Source: Nevskiales bacterium
Lineage (GTDB): Bacteria; Pseudomonadota; Gammaproteobacteria; Nevskiales; DATLYR01
Assembly: GCA_035574475.1 (NCBI GenBank)
Contig: DATLYR010000101.1
Span: 1 to 36,837 of the forward strand
Length of the DNA: 36,837 nucleotides
Direction: 5' to 3'
Under the pieces are notes generated by a model. It saw only the letters and a program-made list of their open reading frames with translations, did no database searches and was not told where the DNA came from. How positions within the stretch are numbered: the first letter of the stretch is position 1; every line of letters starts with the position of its first letter. The translations under genes were made by a program, and so were the position numbers. This document shows positions 23,804 to 34,966 of the stretch, piece by piece.

Positions 23804-23839
23804 AGCCGAGGTTTGGCTGCGCAAGAGGAGGACCACTCC

Positions 23840-24205
23840 ATGCCCATCGTCTTGAATCACACCATCGTGCCGGCCCGCGACAAGGAGGCCTCGGCGCGTT
23901 TCTTCGCACAGATCTTCGGTCTGCCGTACGAAGGCACCAAAGGGCACTTCGCGCCGGTGCGGGTCAACGAGACCCTGACCCTCGATTTCGACGACGCCGA
24001 CTCGTTCGAAAGCCACCACTATGCCTTTTACGTGAGCGACGCGGAGTTCGACGCGATCCTGCAACGGGTCCAACAGGCGGGTATCCCCTACGGGAGCGAT
24101 CCCTGGCATCTGGATAACCGCAAACTCAATGCCTGGCGAGGCGGAAGGGGTTTCTACTTTCGTGACCCGAACGGTCATCTTCTCGAGCTGATGACCCGGG
24201 CCTGA
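23840..24205 (+). CDS. VOC-family (glyoxalase/dioxygenase superfamily) protein
   Basis: A 121-residue single-domain protein beginning MPIVLNHTIVPARDKEASAR with FFAQIFGLPYEG, and ending GRGFYFRDPNGHLLELMTRA. These are the start and end motifs of vicinal-oxygen-chelate proteins. The metal ligands are partly visible: His in LNHTIV and Glu in LLELMT. Members include glyoxalases, extradiol dioxygenases and resistance proteins; the substrate cannot be told from sequence. AGAGGAGGA before the ATG is a strong ribosome site. The gene stands alone between the decayed gene set and the tRNA-Lys terminator. Confidence 0.85.
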   Translation: MPIVLNHTIVPARDKEASARFFAQIFGLPYEGTKGHFAPVRVNETLTLDFDDADSFESHHYAFYVSDAEFDAILQRVQQAGIPYGSDPWHLDNRKLNAWRGGRGFYFRDPNGHLLELMTRA

Positions 24206-24211
24206 CCCGCT

Positions 24212-24319
24212 TCAGCGCACGCCGAGCGCCGCGATCGCTCCGTTCAACAGCCACGATAGCGCGATGGCGGCGAAGCCGAGCACGGCTGCCGCGTAGCCAA
24301 TCGCGCCGGCAGCCGGCAT
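24212..24319 (-). CDS. Possible 35-residue membrane peptide
   Basis: From ATG 24319 the frame reads MPAAGAIGYAAAVLGFAAIA and LSWLLNGAIAALGVR, a single hydrophobic helix plus a short tail, and then stops at 24212. No ribosome site is evident, and the same frame is open upstream across the tRNA, so this may be chance. The rest of the 300-bp gap between the VOC gene and the tRNA holds only the tRNA terminator. Confidence 0.25.
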   Translation of the reverse strand: MPAAGAIGYAAAVLGFAAIALSWLLNGAIAALGVR

Positions 24320-24472
24320 GACAGCTGACGTGGTCGGTACGCGGCCTTCTCTTCGGGTGCTGCATGGGCACACTCCCCCTGGCGATGCGGTGGCGCACGG
24401 CGTCACTTCCCGCTTGGAGAATAAGCTGGCTTTGCAATTGTTGTCAGTTGTAGCCTCAGTGTAACCCCGGCC

Positions 24473-24505
24473 AAAAGAAAAGGGCCTGCATTTCTGCAAG
24501 CCCTT
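24473..24505 (-). terminator. Rho-independent terminator of tRNA-Lys
   Basis: On the minus strand, AAGGGCTTGCA pairs with TGCAGGCCCTT (one G-T wobble) around GAAA and is followed by a T-rich tract (TTTTCTTTT). It sits just downstream of the tRNA 3' end. Confidence 0.8.
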
Positions 24506-24513
24506 GATTCTGC

Positions 24514-24589
24514 TGGTGGGCCGTGTAGGACTCGAACCTACGACCAATTGGTTAAAAGCCAACTGCTCTACCAACTGAGCTAACGGCCC
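24514..24589 (-). tRNA. tRNA-Lys (UUU)
   Basis: The 76-nt minus-strand sequence has a 7-bp acceptor (GGGCCGT / ACGGCCC), D-arm GCTCAGTTGGTAGAGC, anticodon stem-loop with TTT at positions 34-36, T-arm containing GGTTCGAGTCC and an encoded CCA. The 3' end faces the accessory half of the window, as is usual for integration hot spots, though no integrase or repeated tRNA end was seen. Confidence 0.95.
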
Positions 24590-24642
24590 TTGGGGGAGCA
24601 CGGAATGATACCCCAAAACCAGAAAAGCGCAAGGCGCCGCCG

Positions 24643-25428
24643 CTACTGCAACTGCCGCAGACGCTCCTCGGCCTGCTTGGCGGCACGGCTGTCGGGATAG
24701 TTCTGCCTCAGCTTCTGCAGCACCTCGCGGGCCAGTTTCTTGTCCCCCAACCGCTCGTAGCTGTAGCCCAGCTTGAGCATGGCGTCCGGCAGCTTGTCGC
24801 TCTTGGGATATTTGGCGCCGAGCTTGAGGAAGGTCTGCCGGGCGTTGGCGTAGTCCTGGTTGACGTAATAGGCCTCGCCCAGCCAGTAGTAGGCGTTGGC
24901 CGTCAGCTCACCGCTCGGGTAGGCACGGATGAAGTCCTCGAAGGCGATGGCCGCCTGCTGGTACTGGCCGTCGCGCAGCTTGCCGAAGGCGGCATCGTAG
25001 GCCTCCTGCTCGGCGGCGCGTGGTGCCGGCACCGTCACCCCTGGCTGCGGCGGCAGGGTCAGCGGAGCACTCTCGCCGAGCGTGGCTTCCTGACCGGTTG
25101 CCGGAGGGGGCAGCGGCGCGCTCGGCGTTGCCGCCCCCCCAGCGGCGGCGGCGACGCCCTGACCACTACTGCTCTGGAGCTGTTGCCACTGCTGTTCCAG
25201 CATCTCCAGGCGCTGTGCCTGTTCCTCGCCGCGATAGCGGGTCACCTCCAGATCGCCGCGCAACTGTCGCACCTCCTGCTCCAGGCGGTCCAGGCGGTTG
25301 AGCAGCTCGAACAGCAGCGGGTTGGCTGCGGTCGGCGGTGGCGCCTGCTGCGCCAGGGCCGGCCCACCGCAGAGCAGGCCGAGGGCGAACAGAGCGGCGC
25401 ACAGGCGCGGCGGACGCAGGGCAGTCAT
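24643..25428 (-). CDS. cpoB: Tol-Pal system protein CpoB (YbgF)
   Basis: A 261-residue periplasmic protein with signal peptide ending around GPALAQQ, an N-terminal coiled-coil (LLFELLNRLDRLEQEVRQLR, about residues 38-85) that trimerises, a Pro/Ala-rich linker, and C-terminal TPR repeats (AYDAAFGKLRDGQYQQAAIA, NAYYWLGEAYYVNQDYANAR, DAMLKLGYSYERLGDKKLAR). CpoB coordinates outer-membrane constriction with peptidoglycan synthesis at division. It is the last gene of the Tol-Pal cluster, 14 bp after pal. Here tRNA-Lys follows directly; queE/queC, often found next in Gammaproteobacteria, are absent. Confidence 0.92.
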   Translation of the reverse strand: MTALRPPRLCAALFALGLLCGGPALAQQAPPPTAANPLLFELLNRLDRLEQEVRQLRGDLEVTRYRGEEQAQRLEMLEQQWQQLQSSSGQGVAAAAGGAATPSAPLPPPATGQEATLGESAPLTLPPQPGVTVPAPRAAEQEAYDAAFGKLRDGQYQQAAIAFEDFIRAYPSGELTANAYYWLGEAYYVNQDYANARQTFLKLGAKYPKSDKLPDAMLKLGYSYERLGDKKLAREVLQKLRQNYPDSRAAKQAEERLRQLQ

Positions 25429-25442
25429 GGCCTATCCCAACC

Positions 25443-25967
25443 TCAGTAGACGATCTCCACGCGGCGGTTCTGGGCGTAGGCGCTCTCGTCGCCGCCTGCC
25501 ACCGCCGGCCGCTCCTCGCCGTAGCTGACCACGCGCAGCTGCTGCGGCTGCACGCCGTAAGCCGCCATCATCTGCCGCACCGCGTTGGCACGGCGCTCGC
25601 CCAGGGCGACGTTGTACTCGCGCGAGCCGCGCTCATCGGTGTGCCCCTCCAGTACCGCCGCGGCAGCCGGATCGCCACTCAGGTAGCGGGCGTTGTTCTC
25701 CACCACCGGCCGCTGGTCGGGACGCACCTCGAAGCTGTCGAAGTCGAAGTACACGATGCGGTCGGCTGCGCTGCTGCCGGGGCCGCCCAGGGCCTGGCCG
25801 CCGACGCCGGCGCCGCCGCCGTAGGGATAGGTACCGGCGCCGCCGGCACCACCGGCTCCGGCAGCGCCAGCCGCATCGGCACCACCGCTCACCTGACCGG
25901 TGGAGGAGCAGGCCGCCAGCAGCGCCAGGGAAGAGGTCAGGCCAAGAACCTTGATCAGAGCTTTCAT
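25443..25967 (-). CDS. pal: Peptidoglycan-associated lipoprotein Pal
   Basis: A 174-residue lipoprotein: signal peptide with lipobox LLAAC (acylated Cys20), then a Gly/Ala-rich linker (about residues 25-65, including GAAGAGGAGGAGTYPYGGGA), then an OmpA-like domain with VYFDFDSFEVRPDQRPVVE, LEGHTDERGSREYNVALGER and RRVEIVY. Pal anchors the outer membrane to peptidoglycan and binds TolB. The linker is longer and more glycine-rich than in E. coli Pal. It is placed between tolB and cpoB as usual and uses an ATG start preceded by AAGGAA. Confidence 0.95.
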   Translation of the reverse strand: MKALIKVLGLTSSLALLAACSSTGQVSGGADAAGAAGAGGAGGAGTYPYGGGAGVGGQALGGPGSSAADRIVYFDFDSFEVRPDQRPVVENNARYLSGDPAAAAVLEGHTDERGSREYNVALGERRANAVRQMMAAYGVQPQQLRVVSYGEERPAVAGGDESAYAQNRRVEIVY

Positions 25968-26005
25968 ATTGCGTTCCTTCTGTGAATCGGTTGAGAAGAA
26001 CAGGT

Positions 26006-27261
<1,256 letters not shown>

Positions 27262-27262
<1 letters not shown>

Positions 27263-28398
27263 TATGCCTCCGGCTTGAATGTCACATTGAGTCCTTGCTC
27301 GGCGAGGCTCGCGCGCGCATTGGGATCGGGCGGCATGGGCAGAGGCGAGGCGCGCTTCACCGCGTTGACCGCCGAGGTGTCGAACACAGGATTGCCGCTG
27401 CTGCGCGTCACGCTGACACCCAACACCTCGCCGTTGGCCGCAATGCGGATGCGCAGATCACAGGACAGGTTCTGGAAGGCCTCACCGGGCGGTACCAGCC
27501 AGCTGTCGTAGATCTTGCGCTGGATCAGGGGCCCATAACGGTCCAGGGCGGCTTGTGCCTCGGCCTTGGCGCGGGCCGCGGCCTCCTGGGCCAGCTTCTC
27601 CGCCAGCTCCTTCCTGGCCGCTTCGGCTTCGGCCTTCTTGCGCGCCTCTTCCTCGGCCTTGGCTTCCGCCTCGGCCTTCTTCCTGGCCTCGGCCTCGGCC
27701 TTGCGCTTGGCCTCGGCCTCCGCCTTGGCCTTGGCTTCCGCCTCGGCCTTCTTCTTGGCCTCCTCGGCAGCAGCTTTCTGCCTGGCTTCTTCCTCCGCCT
27801 TGCGCTTGGCCTCGGCCTCGGCCTTCTTCTTCTCCTCCTCGGCGCGGCGCCGGGCTTCCTCGGCGGCCTTCTGCTTGGCTTCGGCGGCCTTACGTTCCTC
27901 CTCCTGACGCTTCTGCTCAGCAGCCTTGCGCTTGGCTTCGGCGGCCTCGGCTTCGCGCCTGGCCTCCTCGGCCTTGGCCTGCTCCGCCTGGCGCTGGCGC
28001 TCGGCCTCCTGCTGCTGCTTCTCCAGCTCGGCCAGGCGCTGCTGTTCGGCCTTGCGCTGCCGTTCGGCCTCGGCCTGCTTGCGTTCCAGCTCGGCCAGAC
28101 GCTGCTCCTCGCGCTTGCGCTTGTCCTCGGCCTCGCGGGCGCGCCGCTGGCGCTCTTCCTCGTCCTGCCTCTTGCGCTGCTCGGCAGCTTCGAGCTTGGC
28201 CAGCTCCTGATCGAGTCGCGTCTGGTCCACCACCTGGGCCTGGACGATCTCCTGGGACGGGCCCGGCGGGGTGCTGGCGCCGGTCAGGCTCTTGAAGTTC
28301 AACAGCAGCACCACGACGATGGCCACATGCAGCAGCACCGCCAGCACCGTGGCCAGGGAGTTCTGGTACAGCTTGCGGCCGTTGCTCGGCTTGGCCAT
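27262..28398 (-). CDS. tolA: Cell envelope protein TolA
   Basis: A 378-residue protein with one N-terminal membrane helix (LATVLAVLLHVAIVVVLLLN), a very long Lys/Glu/Ala-rich helical domain II (about residues 60-280, built of repeats like KKAEAEAKRKAEEEARQKAA), and a small C-terminal globular domain (PLIQRKIYDSWLVPPGEAFQ, with RIRIAANGEVLGVSVTRSSG). It spans the periplasm and transmits energy from TolQR to Pal/TolB. It starts 6 bp after tolR. The repeat-rich middle is prone to slippage between strains. Confidence 0.95.
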
Positions 28399-28404
28399 GC
28401 CCGG

Positions 28405-28830
28405 TCAGCCCTCCGGCAGCTCGATGGCCAGCCCCACCTTGGGCGCGCCGGCCTGCTTGAGCAGGGCCATGGCATGGGCCACCTTGCCGTATTCGACGCC
28501 CTTGTCGCCGCGCACCAGCACCGGAGTCTGGGGATTGCGGGTCAGTTGCGCCTGAGCGCGGGCGACGATATCGGGCTCGCCCTGAGGCTTGTCGGGCTCG
28601 TCAGCGATGTTGAGGAAATAGCCCTCGCTCCTCACCGTGAGGATGATGAGATCGGCGTCGGCCTGGGGCTGCACATCGCCCACCTCCTCCTGGGGCAGTT
28701 CCACTTCCACGCCCTGATTGATCATAGAGGCGGTGACCATGAAGATGATGAGCAGGACGAACATCACGTCGATATAGGGGACGATGTTCATCTCCGCCTT
28801 GAGCCTGCTGCGCGAGGAGCGCCGTGCCAT
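28405..28830 (-). CDS. tolR: Tol-Pal proton-channel subunit TolR
   Basis: A 141-residue ExbD/TolR protein. The single membrane helix is [20 protein letters not shown], with the essential aspartate in YIDVM, followed by a periplasmic domain ([40 protein letters not shown]). With TolQ it forms the proton-driven motor that energises TolA. It lies 15 bp downstream of tolQ, in the standard order. Confidence 0.95.
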   Translation of the reverse strand: MARRSSRSRLKAEMNIVPYIDVMFVLLIIFMVTASMINQGVEVELPQEEVGDVQPQADADLIILTVRSEGYFLNIADEPDKPQGEPDIVARAQAQLTRNPQTPVLVRGDKGVEYGKVAHAMALLKQAGAPKVGLAIELPEG

Positions 28831-28845
28831 GTCCCTGCCCTCCGC

Positions 28846-29554
<709 letters not shown>

Positions 29555-29565
<11 letters not shown>

Positions 29566-29968
29566 TGACGATCTCCGTCAACACAAGCTCGGGAATGGAT
29601 CTGGGCCGCAGGGTCGCGGCATCGACGCAGGCTACCCTGACCCGTCCGCTGCAGAGCAGCTCGCCAGGGCCGCCAGGCCGCCACACCGCCTGAACAAAGC
29701 CCAGGCTGGCGGGGCGCACCTCCGCCACCCGGCTCCTGACCTCCAGCCAGTCGTCGAGCCGGGCCGGGCGCCGGTAATCCAGTTCCACGGAACGCACCAT
29801 GAACAGCACGCCCAGCTCACGGGCCAGGACGTCCTGCTGCAAACCTCGGGCGCGCAGCCACTCGGTGCGCGCCCGCTCCAGGAATTTTAAATAATTGGCG
29901 TAATACACCACGCCACCGCTGTCGGTATCTTCGTAGTACACCCGCAGCGGCCAGACGAACTCTTTCAC
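29555..29968 (-). CDS. ybgC: Acyl-CoA thioesterase YbgC (4-hydroxybenzoyl-CoA thioesterase family)
   Basis: A hot-dog-fold thioesterase of about 137 residues, with the signature RVYYEDTDSGGVVYYANYLK followed by FLERARTEWLRARG. The catalytic Asp lies in EDTDSGG. YbgC acts on short-chain acyl-CoA or acyl-ACP and is the usual first gene of the tol-pal operon. The GTG at 29968 (VKEFVWPLRVYYEDTD) gives the normal family length; an ATG at 30037 would add 23 residues without family character and remains possible. Confidence 0.9.
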
Positions 29969-30084
29969 GGCAACCTGATCACGCGCCGGCTGAACGCGGC
30001 ATGAACACCTGCCCTTGGGCCGGGGCAGCGAGGCCATAGTTTATCCGAACCGATGGGCTACGTCCCTGCCCGGAACCGACCGCA

Positions 30085-31116
30085 TCAGGCATCGGCGAAC
30101 AAATCGCCACTGGCCGCGCCGCCGCCCAGGCCGAAGTGGCGATAGGCCTCGCCGGTGGCCACGCGGCCGCGCGGCGTGCGCATGATGAAGCCCTGCTGGA
30201 TCAGGAACGGCTCCAGCACATCCTCGATGGTGCCGCGCTCCTCACCGAGCGCTGCTGCCAGGGTATCCAGCCCCACCGGGCCGCCGTCGAACTTGTCGAT
30301 GAGCAACCGCAGCAGCCGCCGGTCCATCTCATCGAAGCCGCAGTCGTCGACCTTGAGCATGGCAAGCGCCTGGCGCGCCACCTCGCGGGTGATGACGCCG
30401 TCGGCTCTGACCTGGGCATAGTCGCGCACGCGTCGCAGCAGGCGGTTGGCGATTCTGGGCGTGCCGCGCGAGCGGCGGCCGATTTCGCGCGCACCCTCGG
30501 CCTCGATTTCCACCCCCAGCAAGCGGGCCGAGCGGCCGACGATCTGGGTCAGCTCCTCGGTGGTGTAGAACTCCAGGCGGTGGACGATGCCGAAGCGGTC
30601 CCTGAGCGGCGAGGTCAGCAGACCGGCCCGGGTGGTCGCCCCGACCAGGGTGAAGGGCGGCAGATCGAGCTTGATGGAGCGTGCCGCCGGCCCCTCGCCG
30701 ATCATGATGTCGAGCTGGTAGTCCTCCATGGCCGGGTACAGCACCTCCTCCACCATCGGGCTGAGGCGGTGGATCTCGTCGACGAACAGCACGTCGCGCG
30801 GCTCCAGGTTGGTGAGCAGCGCAGCCAGGTCGCCTGGCCGCTCCAGCACCGGTCCCGAGGTTTGGCGCAGGCTCACCCCCATCTCGGCGGCGATGATGTG
30901 GGCCAGGGTGGTCTTGCCCAGCCCCGGCGGGCCGAACAGCAGCACGTGGTCCAGGGCCTCGCTGCGGGCGCGGGCGGCGCCGATGAAGATCTCGAGCTGC
31001 TCGCGCAGCGCCTGCTGCCCGGTGTAGTCGGCCAGGCGCTTGGGGCGGATGGCGCGGTCGAGGGCGGCATCCTCGGTGGTCTGGCGCGGCGAGATCAGGC
31101 GGTCGGATTCGATCAT
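30085..31116 (-). CDS. ruvB: Holliday junction branch-migration helicase RuvB
   Basis: A 343-residue AAA+ motor. It begins with [20 protein letters not shown], then [20 protein letters not shown], Walker [13 protein letters not shown], Walker [11 protein letters not shown], sensor [19 protein letters not shown] and the C-terminal winged helix ([20 protein letters not shown], then [17 protein letters not shown]). Together with RuvA it drives branch migration during recombination. It follows ruvA by 19 bp on the minus strand. Confidence 0.97.
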   Translation of the reverse strand: MIESDRLISPRQTTEDAALDRAIRPKRLADYTGQQALREQLEIFIGAARARSEALDHVLLFGPPGLGKTTLAHIIAAEMGVSLRQTSGPVLERPGDLAALLTNLEPRDVLFVDEIHRLSPMVEEVLYPAMEDYQLDIMIGEGPAARSIKLDLPPFTLVGATTRAGLLTSPLRDRFGIVHRLEFYTTEELTQIVGRSARLLGVEIEAEGAREIGRRSRGTPRIANRLLRRVRDYAQVRADGVITREVARQALAMLKVDDCGFDEMDRRLLRLLIDKFDGGPVGLDTLAAALGEERGTIEDVLEPFLIQQGFIMRTPRGRVATGEAYRHFGLGGGAASGDLFADA

Positions 31117-31135
31117 CGGCGGTCACCGTGCTCGG

Positions 31136-31750
31136 TCATTTGCTGCGCACCACGGCCTGCAGCGCGCGGCGGATGATCTCCTCGCTGGGCAGGCCGTCGC
31201 TGTCTACGGCGCGCACCATGCGGCTGGCGTCGGGCGGCTTGTAGCCCAGCGCCACCAAAGCGGCGACGGCATCCTCGGTGGCGCTGGCCGGCGCTGCAAC
31301 CGCCGCCGGGCGCTCGCCGGATGGCACGAACTCCGGCCCCAGCTCCAGCGCGCCGATGCGGTCACGCATCTCCACAATCAGGCGCTCGGCGGTCTTCTTG
31401 CCGATGCCGGGCAGCCGGGTGAGCGCGCCGCTATCGCCCTCTTGCACGCAGCGGGTGAAGGCATCGACATTCATCCCCGACAGGATCAGCAGGGCCAGCT
31501 TGGCGCCGATACCGGAAACGCGGATCAGGCTGCGGAACAGGGCACGCTCGGCCAGGCTGCTGAAGCCGTACAGGGAATGGGCGTCCTCGCGCACGGCGAG
31601 GTGGGTGTGCAGGGTGACCTCGGCGCCCACCTCGGGCAGGCCGTAGAAGGTCGACAGCGGCGCTTCCACCTCGTAGGCCACGCCGCCCACATCGATGAGC
31701 AGATAGGGCGGCTGTTTGGCGGCAAGCCTGCCGCGCAGCCGGCCGATCAT
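31136..31750 (-). CDS. ruvA: Holliday junction DNA-binding protein RuvA
   Basis: A 204-residue protein starting MIGRLRGRLAAKQPPYLLID. It has an OB-fold N-terminal domain, helix-hairpin-helix motifs (LIRVSGIGAKLALLILSGM and LTRLPGIGKKTAERLIVEM) and a C-terminal RuvB-binding domain (EDAVAALVALGYKPPDASRM). The ATG at 31750 overlaps the ruvC stop by 4 bp (ATGA). The open frame extends 18 codons further upstream inside ruvC, but without homology. Confidence 0.96.
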   Translation of the reverse strand: MIGRLRGRLAAKQPPYLLIDVGGVAYEVEAPLSTFYGLPEVGAEVTLHTHLAVREDAHSLYGFSSLAERALFRSLIRVSGIGAKLALLILSGMNVDAFTRCVQEGDSGALTRLPGIGKKTAERLIVEMRDRIGALELGPEFVPSGERPAAVAAPASATEDAVAALVALGYKPPDASRMVRAVDSDGLPSEEIIRRALQAVVRSK

Positions 31751-32250
31751 CGCCGCCCCCCGGCGCCGAGGCGGCTCTGGGTGCGCAGGGTGTGGCCGTG
31801 GCACAGGGCGACGGCCAGGGCGTCGGCGGCATCGGCCTGGGGCCGGCCGGGGAGTTTCAGCAATGCGCTCACCATGTGCTGGACCTGTTCCTTGCTGGCG
31901 CGGCCGCTACCCACCACGGCCTGCTTGACCACGCTCGGCATGTATTCGGCCACCGCCAACCCGGCCAGGGCCGCGGCGCAGATGGCCACGCCGCGCGCCT
32001 GACCGAGTTTGAGGGCGGAGTCGGCGTTGCGATAGAGGAAGACCTGCTCCACCGCCAGGGCGGCGGGGCGGTAGGTGGCCACCAGCATGTCCACGCCCTC
32101 GAAGATGGCTTTGAGGCGCTCGCCCAGAGGCCGCCCTTCGGGGGCGCGGATGCAGCCGCTGTCGACGTAGCGGCACTCGCCGCCGAGCAGATCGACGATG
32201 CCGTAGCCGGTCACACGCGAGCCCGGGTCGATGCCGAGGATGCGGGTCAA
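31747..32250 (-). CDS. ruvC: Crossover junction endodeoxyribonuclease RuvC
   Basis: A 167-residue resolvase. The N-terminus is TRILGIDPGSRVTGYGIVDL with the first catalytic aspartate, then AVEQVFLYRNADSALKLGQA with the catalytic Glu, and the C-terminal acidic residues in PQADAADALAVALCH. It cuts Holliday junctions with RuvAB. The start is a TTG at 32250, preceded by GGAGAA and placed one base after the yebC stop (TGAGTTG); no ATG fits. It overlaps ruvA by 4 bp. Confidence 0.94.
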   Translation of the reverse strand: MTRILGIDPGSRVTGYGIVDLLGGECRYVDSGCIRAPEGRPLGERLKAIFEGVDMLVATYRPAALAVEQVFLYRNADSALKLGQARGVAICAAALAGLAVAEYMPSVVKQAVVGSGRASKEQVQHMVSALLKLPGRPQADAADALAVALCHGHTLRTQSRLGAGGRR

Positions 32251-32251
32251 C

Positions 32252-32998
32252 TCAGAGCTTCTCCAGGATGTCCTGGGGAATGTCAGCGTTGGAATAGACG
32301 TTCTGGGTATCGTCCAGGTCCTCCAGCATATCCAGCAGCTTGACCATTTTCTGTGCATCCTCCAGGCCCAGCTTGACGGTGTTGCTGGCGCGCATGGTCA
32401 CTTCGGCCGCTTCGGGGGCGAGCCCCGCGGCCTCCATTGCCGCCTTCACCGCCTGGAAGGCGTCGGGACCGGTGAGCACGTCGATGGAACCGTCGTCGTT
32501 GCTGACCACGTCGTCGGCACCGGCCTCCAGCGCCACCTCCATGATGCGATCCTCGTCGCTGCCGGCCGGGTAGCTGATCACCCCGGTCTCGCTGAACTGG
32601 AAGGCCACCGAGCCGCTGGTGCCGAGGTTGCCGCCGCATTTGCTGAAGGCATGGCGCACCTCGCCTACGGTGCGATTGCGGTTGTCGGTCATGCAGTCGA
32701 CCATCACCGCCACGCCGCCGGGACCGTAGCCCTCGTAGCGCACCTCCTCGTAGTTGACGTCCTCCAGTTCACCGGCGCCGCGCTTGATGGCGCGCTCGAT
32801 GGTGTCCTTGGACATGTTGGCGGCGAGCGCCTTGTCCATGGCCAGCCGCAGGCGCGGGTTGGCGGCCGGATCCGAGCCCCCGCCCATGCGGGCGGCGACG
32901 GTGATCTCGCGGATCAGACGGGTAAAGATCTTGGCGCGCTTGGCGTCCTGGGCGTTCTTGCGGTGCTGGATGTTGGCCCATTTGCTGTGTCCGGCCAT
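32252..32998 (-). CDS. yebC: YebC/PmpR-family protein
   Basis: A 248-residue protein beginning [20 protein letters not shown], the hallmark of the YebC/TACO1 family, with [20 protein letters not shown] and [20 protein letters not shown]. Members act as DNA-binding regulators or assist ribosomes at polyproline stretches. It is the first gene of the yebC-ruvCAB set, and its stop lies one base before the ruvC TTG. Confidence 0.96.
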   Translation of the reverse strand: MAGHSKWANIQHRKNAQDAKRAKIFTRLIREITVAARMGGGSDPAANPRLRLAMDKALAANMSKDTIERAIKRGAGELEDVNYEEVRYEGYGPGGVAVMVDCMTDNRNRTVGEVRHAFSKCGGNLGTSGSVAFQFSETGVISYPAGSDEDRIMEVALEAGADDVVSNDDGSIDVLTGPDAFQAVKAAMEAAGLAPEAAEVTMRASNTVKLGLEDAQKMVKLLDMLEDLDDTQNVYSNADIPQDILEKL

Positions 32999-33107
32999 GC
33001 AGTCCTCGTCAAGCTGATACTCAAAGAACGCTCTAGATTACCACCGCCCCGGCGGGACGCCCAAGCTCGCGGCCGATCACGCAAATGCCCCAGCGCGGAT
33101 TTTTCCA

Positions 33108-33136
33108 TTGACATAGTGTCATGTTTACACCAATAT
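33108..33136 (+). promoter_or_regulatory. Promoter of nrtR-nadA
   Basis: A consensus -35 TTGACA (33108-33113) and a weak -10 CAATAT (33131-33136) are 17 bp apart. The first operator fills the spacer. Confidence 0.5.
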
Positions 33137-33156
33137 TCGGTGTCAACTTTACACTA
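33114..33156 (+). promoter_or_regulatory. Tandem NrtR-type operators
   Basis: Two imperfect palindromes of the form YRGTGTCA-nn-TTTACACYA occupy 33114-33132 and 33138-33156, 24 bp apart. One lies within the promoter spacer and the other over the likely start. They immediately precede the Nudix regulator gene, implying autoregulation of nrtR-nadA. Confidence 0.65.
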
Positions 33157-33170
33157 AGTCGTTCGAGGCC

Positions 33171-33836
33171 ATGCCCACCCCCGCCACCTCCCTCACCGTC
33201 ACCACCGACGTCGTGCTGTTCAGCATCCACGCCGATCGGCTGGAGGTGCTGCTGGTGCGGCTGCCCGATGCCGCGGCGCCGGCGCCGCGCTGGCGGCTGC
33301 CCGGCGGCGCGGTGGCGGCGGACGAGGATCTGGAGCACTCGGCGCTGCGCCATCTGGAGCGTCAGACTGGGGTGCGCGGGGTCTATCTGGAGCAGCTCTA
33401 CACCTTCGGCTGCCCGACGCGCGATCCGCGGCAGCGCAGTATCGCCGTGGCCTATTACGCCCTGACGCCGTTGGCCACCACTACTCTGGCGGCGGTGGAG
33501 CGGGACGCGGCGCTGGCCTGGCATCCGGCGCAGGCCCTGCCTGCCCTGTGGCTGGACCACGCCGCCATCGTCGCCCTGGCCTGCGAGCGGCTGCGTGCCA
33601 AGCTGGCCTATTCGACCATCGCCCTGCAGTTTCTGCCGGAGCGCTTCACCCTCAGCGCCCTGCAGTCGGTATACGAGACCATCCTCGGCGAGCCGCTGGA
33701 CAAGCGCAACTTCCGCAAGCGCATGCTGGCCCTGGATTGCCTGGAGGACACCGGCGCGGTGCTGCGCGAGGGTAACCATCGCCCGGCCCGGCTGTACCGC
33801 GCCCGCCAGCCCGGCACCGTCGAGATCATCAAATGA
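33171..33836 (+). CDS. nrtR: NrtR-type Nudix transcriptional repressor of NAD synthesis
   Basis: A 221-residue protein with an N-terminal Nudix domain ([40 protein letters not shown]) and a C-terminal winged helix ([20 protein letters not shown], with [17 protein letters not shown]). The Nudix box reads [12 protein letters not shown], lacking the catalytic REXXEE glutamates, as in NrtR proteins that sense ADP-ribose instead of hydrolysing it. nadA lies 31 bp downstream, and two palindromes overlap its promoter, so it probably represses NAD biosynthesis. GAGG lies close to the ATG, an unusually short spacing. Confidence 0.88.
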   Translation: MPTPATSLTVTTDVVLFSIHADRLEVLLVRLPDAAAPAPRWRLPGGAVAADEDLEHSALRHLERQTGVRGVYLEQLYTFGCPTRDPRQRSIAVAYYALTPLATTTLAAVERDAALAWHPAQALPALWLDHAAIVALACERLRAKLAYSTIALQFLPERFTLSALQSVYETILGEPLDKRNFRKRMLALDCLEDTGAVLREGNHRPARLYRARQPGTVEIIK

Positions 33837-33867
33837 AGCGGCCGCGCCCGGCCGCCGGAGAAACGCC

Positions 33868-34941
33868 ATGAGCGCAACCATCGACACCGTCTCCCACCGC
33901 CTCTCCGCCGCCCAGGTACCGCCCACCGTCGTCGAGTACCTGGAGCCCGACGAGAAGGCGGAGCTGACCGCTCGCATCAAGCGCCTGCTGAAGGAGCAGG
34001 ACGCCACCCTGGTGGCCCACTACTACACCGCCCCGGAACTGCAGGAGCTGGCCGATGCCACCGGCGGCTACGTCTCCGATTCGCTGGACATGGCCCGCTT
34101 CGGCACCGAGTGCAAGTCCTCCACCCTGGTGGTGGCCGGCGTGCGCTTCATGGGCGAGACCGCCAAGATCCTCAACCCGGAGAAGCGCGTGCTGATGCCG
34201 GATCTGGAGGCCGACTGCTCGCTCGACCTGGGCTGTCCGGCCGACGAGTTCGGCGCCTTCTGCGACGCGCATCCCGACCACACCGTGGTGGTCTACGCCA
34301 ACACCTCGGCGGCGGTGAAGGCGCGCGCCGACTGGATGGCGACCAGCGGCATCGCCCTCGATCTGGTGCGTTACCTGCACGCCCGCGGCGAGAAGATCAT
34401 CTGGGCCCCGGACCGCCACCTGGGCGCCTGGGTGCAGCGCGAGACCGGCGCCGACATACTGCTGTGGGACGGCGCCTGCGTGGTGCACGAGGCATTTAAG
34501 GCCGACGGCATCAAGCGGCTGCTGGAGGAGCATCCCGACGCCAAGGTGCTGGTCCACCCCGAATCGCCGGCCGAGGTGGTAGCCCTGGCCGACGTGGTCG
34601 GCTCGACCACCGGCCTGATCAAGGCGGTCAAGGAGCTGTCGGCGCACACGTTCATCGTCGCCACCGACAACGGCATCTTCCACAAGATGCGCGAGGCGGC
34701 GCCGGACAAGCTCCTGATCGAGGCCCCCACCATGGGCAAGGGCGCCACCTGTGTCTCCTGCGCCCACTGCCCGTGGATGGCCATGAACGGTCTGCGCAAG
34801 CTGGCCCGGGTCCTGGAGAGCGGGGCCAACGAGATCCACGTTGATCCGGTCATCGCCGCACGCGCGGTGCGCCCGATCCAGCGCCTGCTCGATTTCGCCA
34901 AGCGCCGCCAGCAAATCGTTTACGGCAACAACGACGCCTGA
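33868..34941 (+). CDS. nadA: Quinolinate synthase NadA
   Basis: A 357-residue [4Fe-4S] enzyme condensing iminoaspartate with dihydroxyacetone phosphate to quinolinate in NAD synthesis. Conserved features are [40 protein letters not shown], a cluster cysteine in [11 protein letters not shown] and the C-terminal [21 protein letters not shown] precedes the ATG at 33868. It forms an operon with nrtR upstream. Confidence 0.95.
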   Translation: MSATIDTVSHRLSAAQVPPTVVEYLEPDEKAELTARIKRLLKEQDATLVAHYYTAPELQELADATGGYVSDSLDMARFGTECKSSTLVVAGVRFMGETAKILNPEKRVLMPDLEADCSLDLGCPADEFGAFCDAHPDHTVVVYANTSAAVKARADWMATSGIALDLVRYLHARGEKIIWAPDRHLGAWVQRETGADILLWDGACVVHEAFKADGIKRLLEEHPDAKVLVHPESPAEVVALADVVGSTTGLIKAVKELSAHTFIVATDNGIFHKMREAAPDKLLIEAPTMGKGATCVSCAHCPWMAMNGLRKLARVLESGANEIHVDPVIAARAVRPIQRLLDFAKRRQQIVYGNNDA

Positions 34942-34966
34942 AAGCTTGGCGGATCCCCGACCGGGA

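Noticed and set aside
24212-24616. An open frame running through the tRNA-Lys gene
   Set aside because: It translates the tRNA itself (the familiar LAQLVEQLAFNQLVVGSSPT artefact). Only its last 35 codons are listed, at low confidence.
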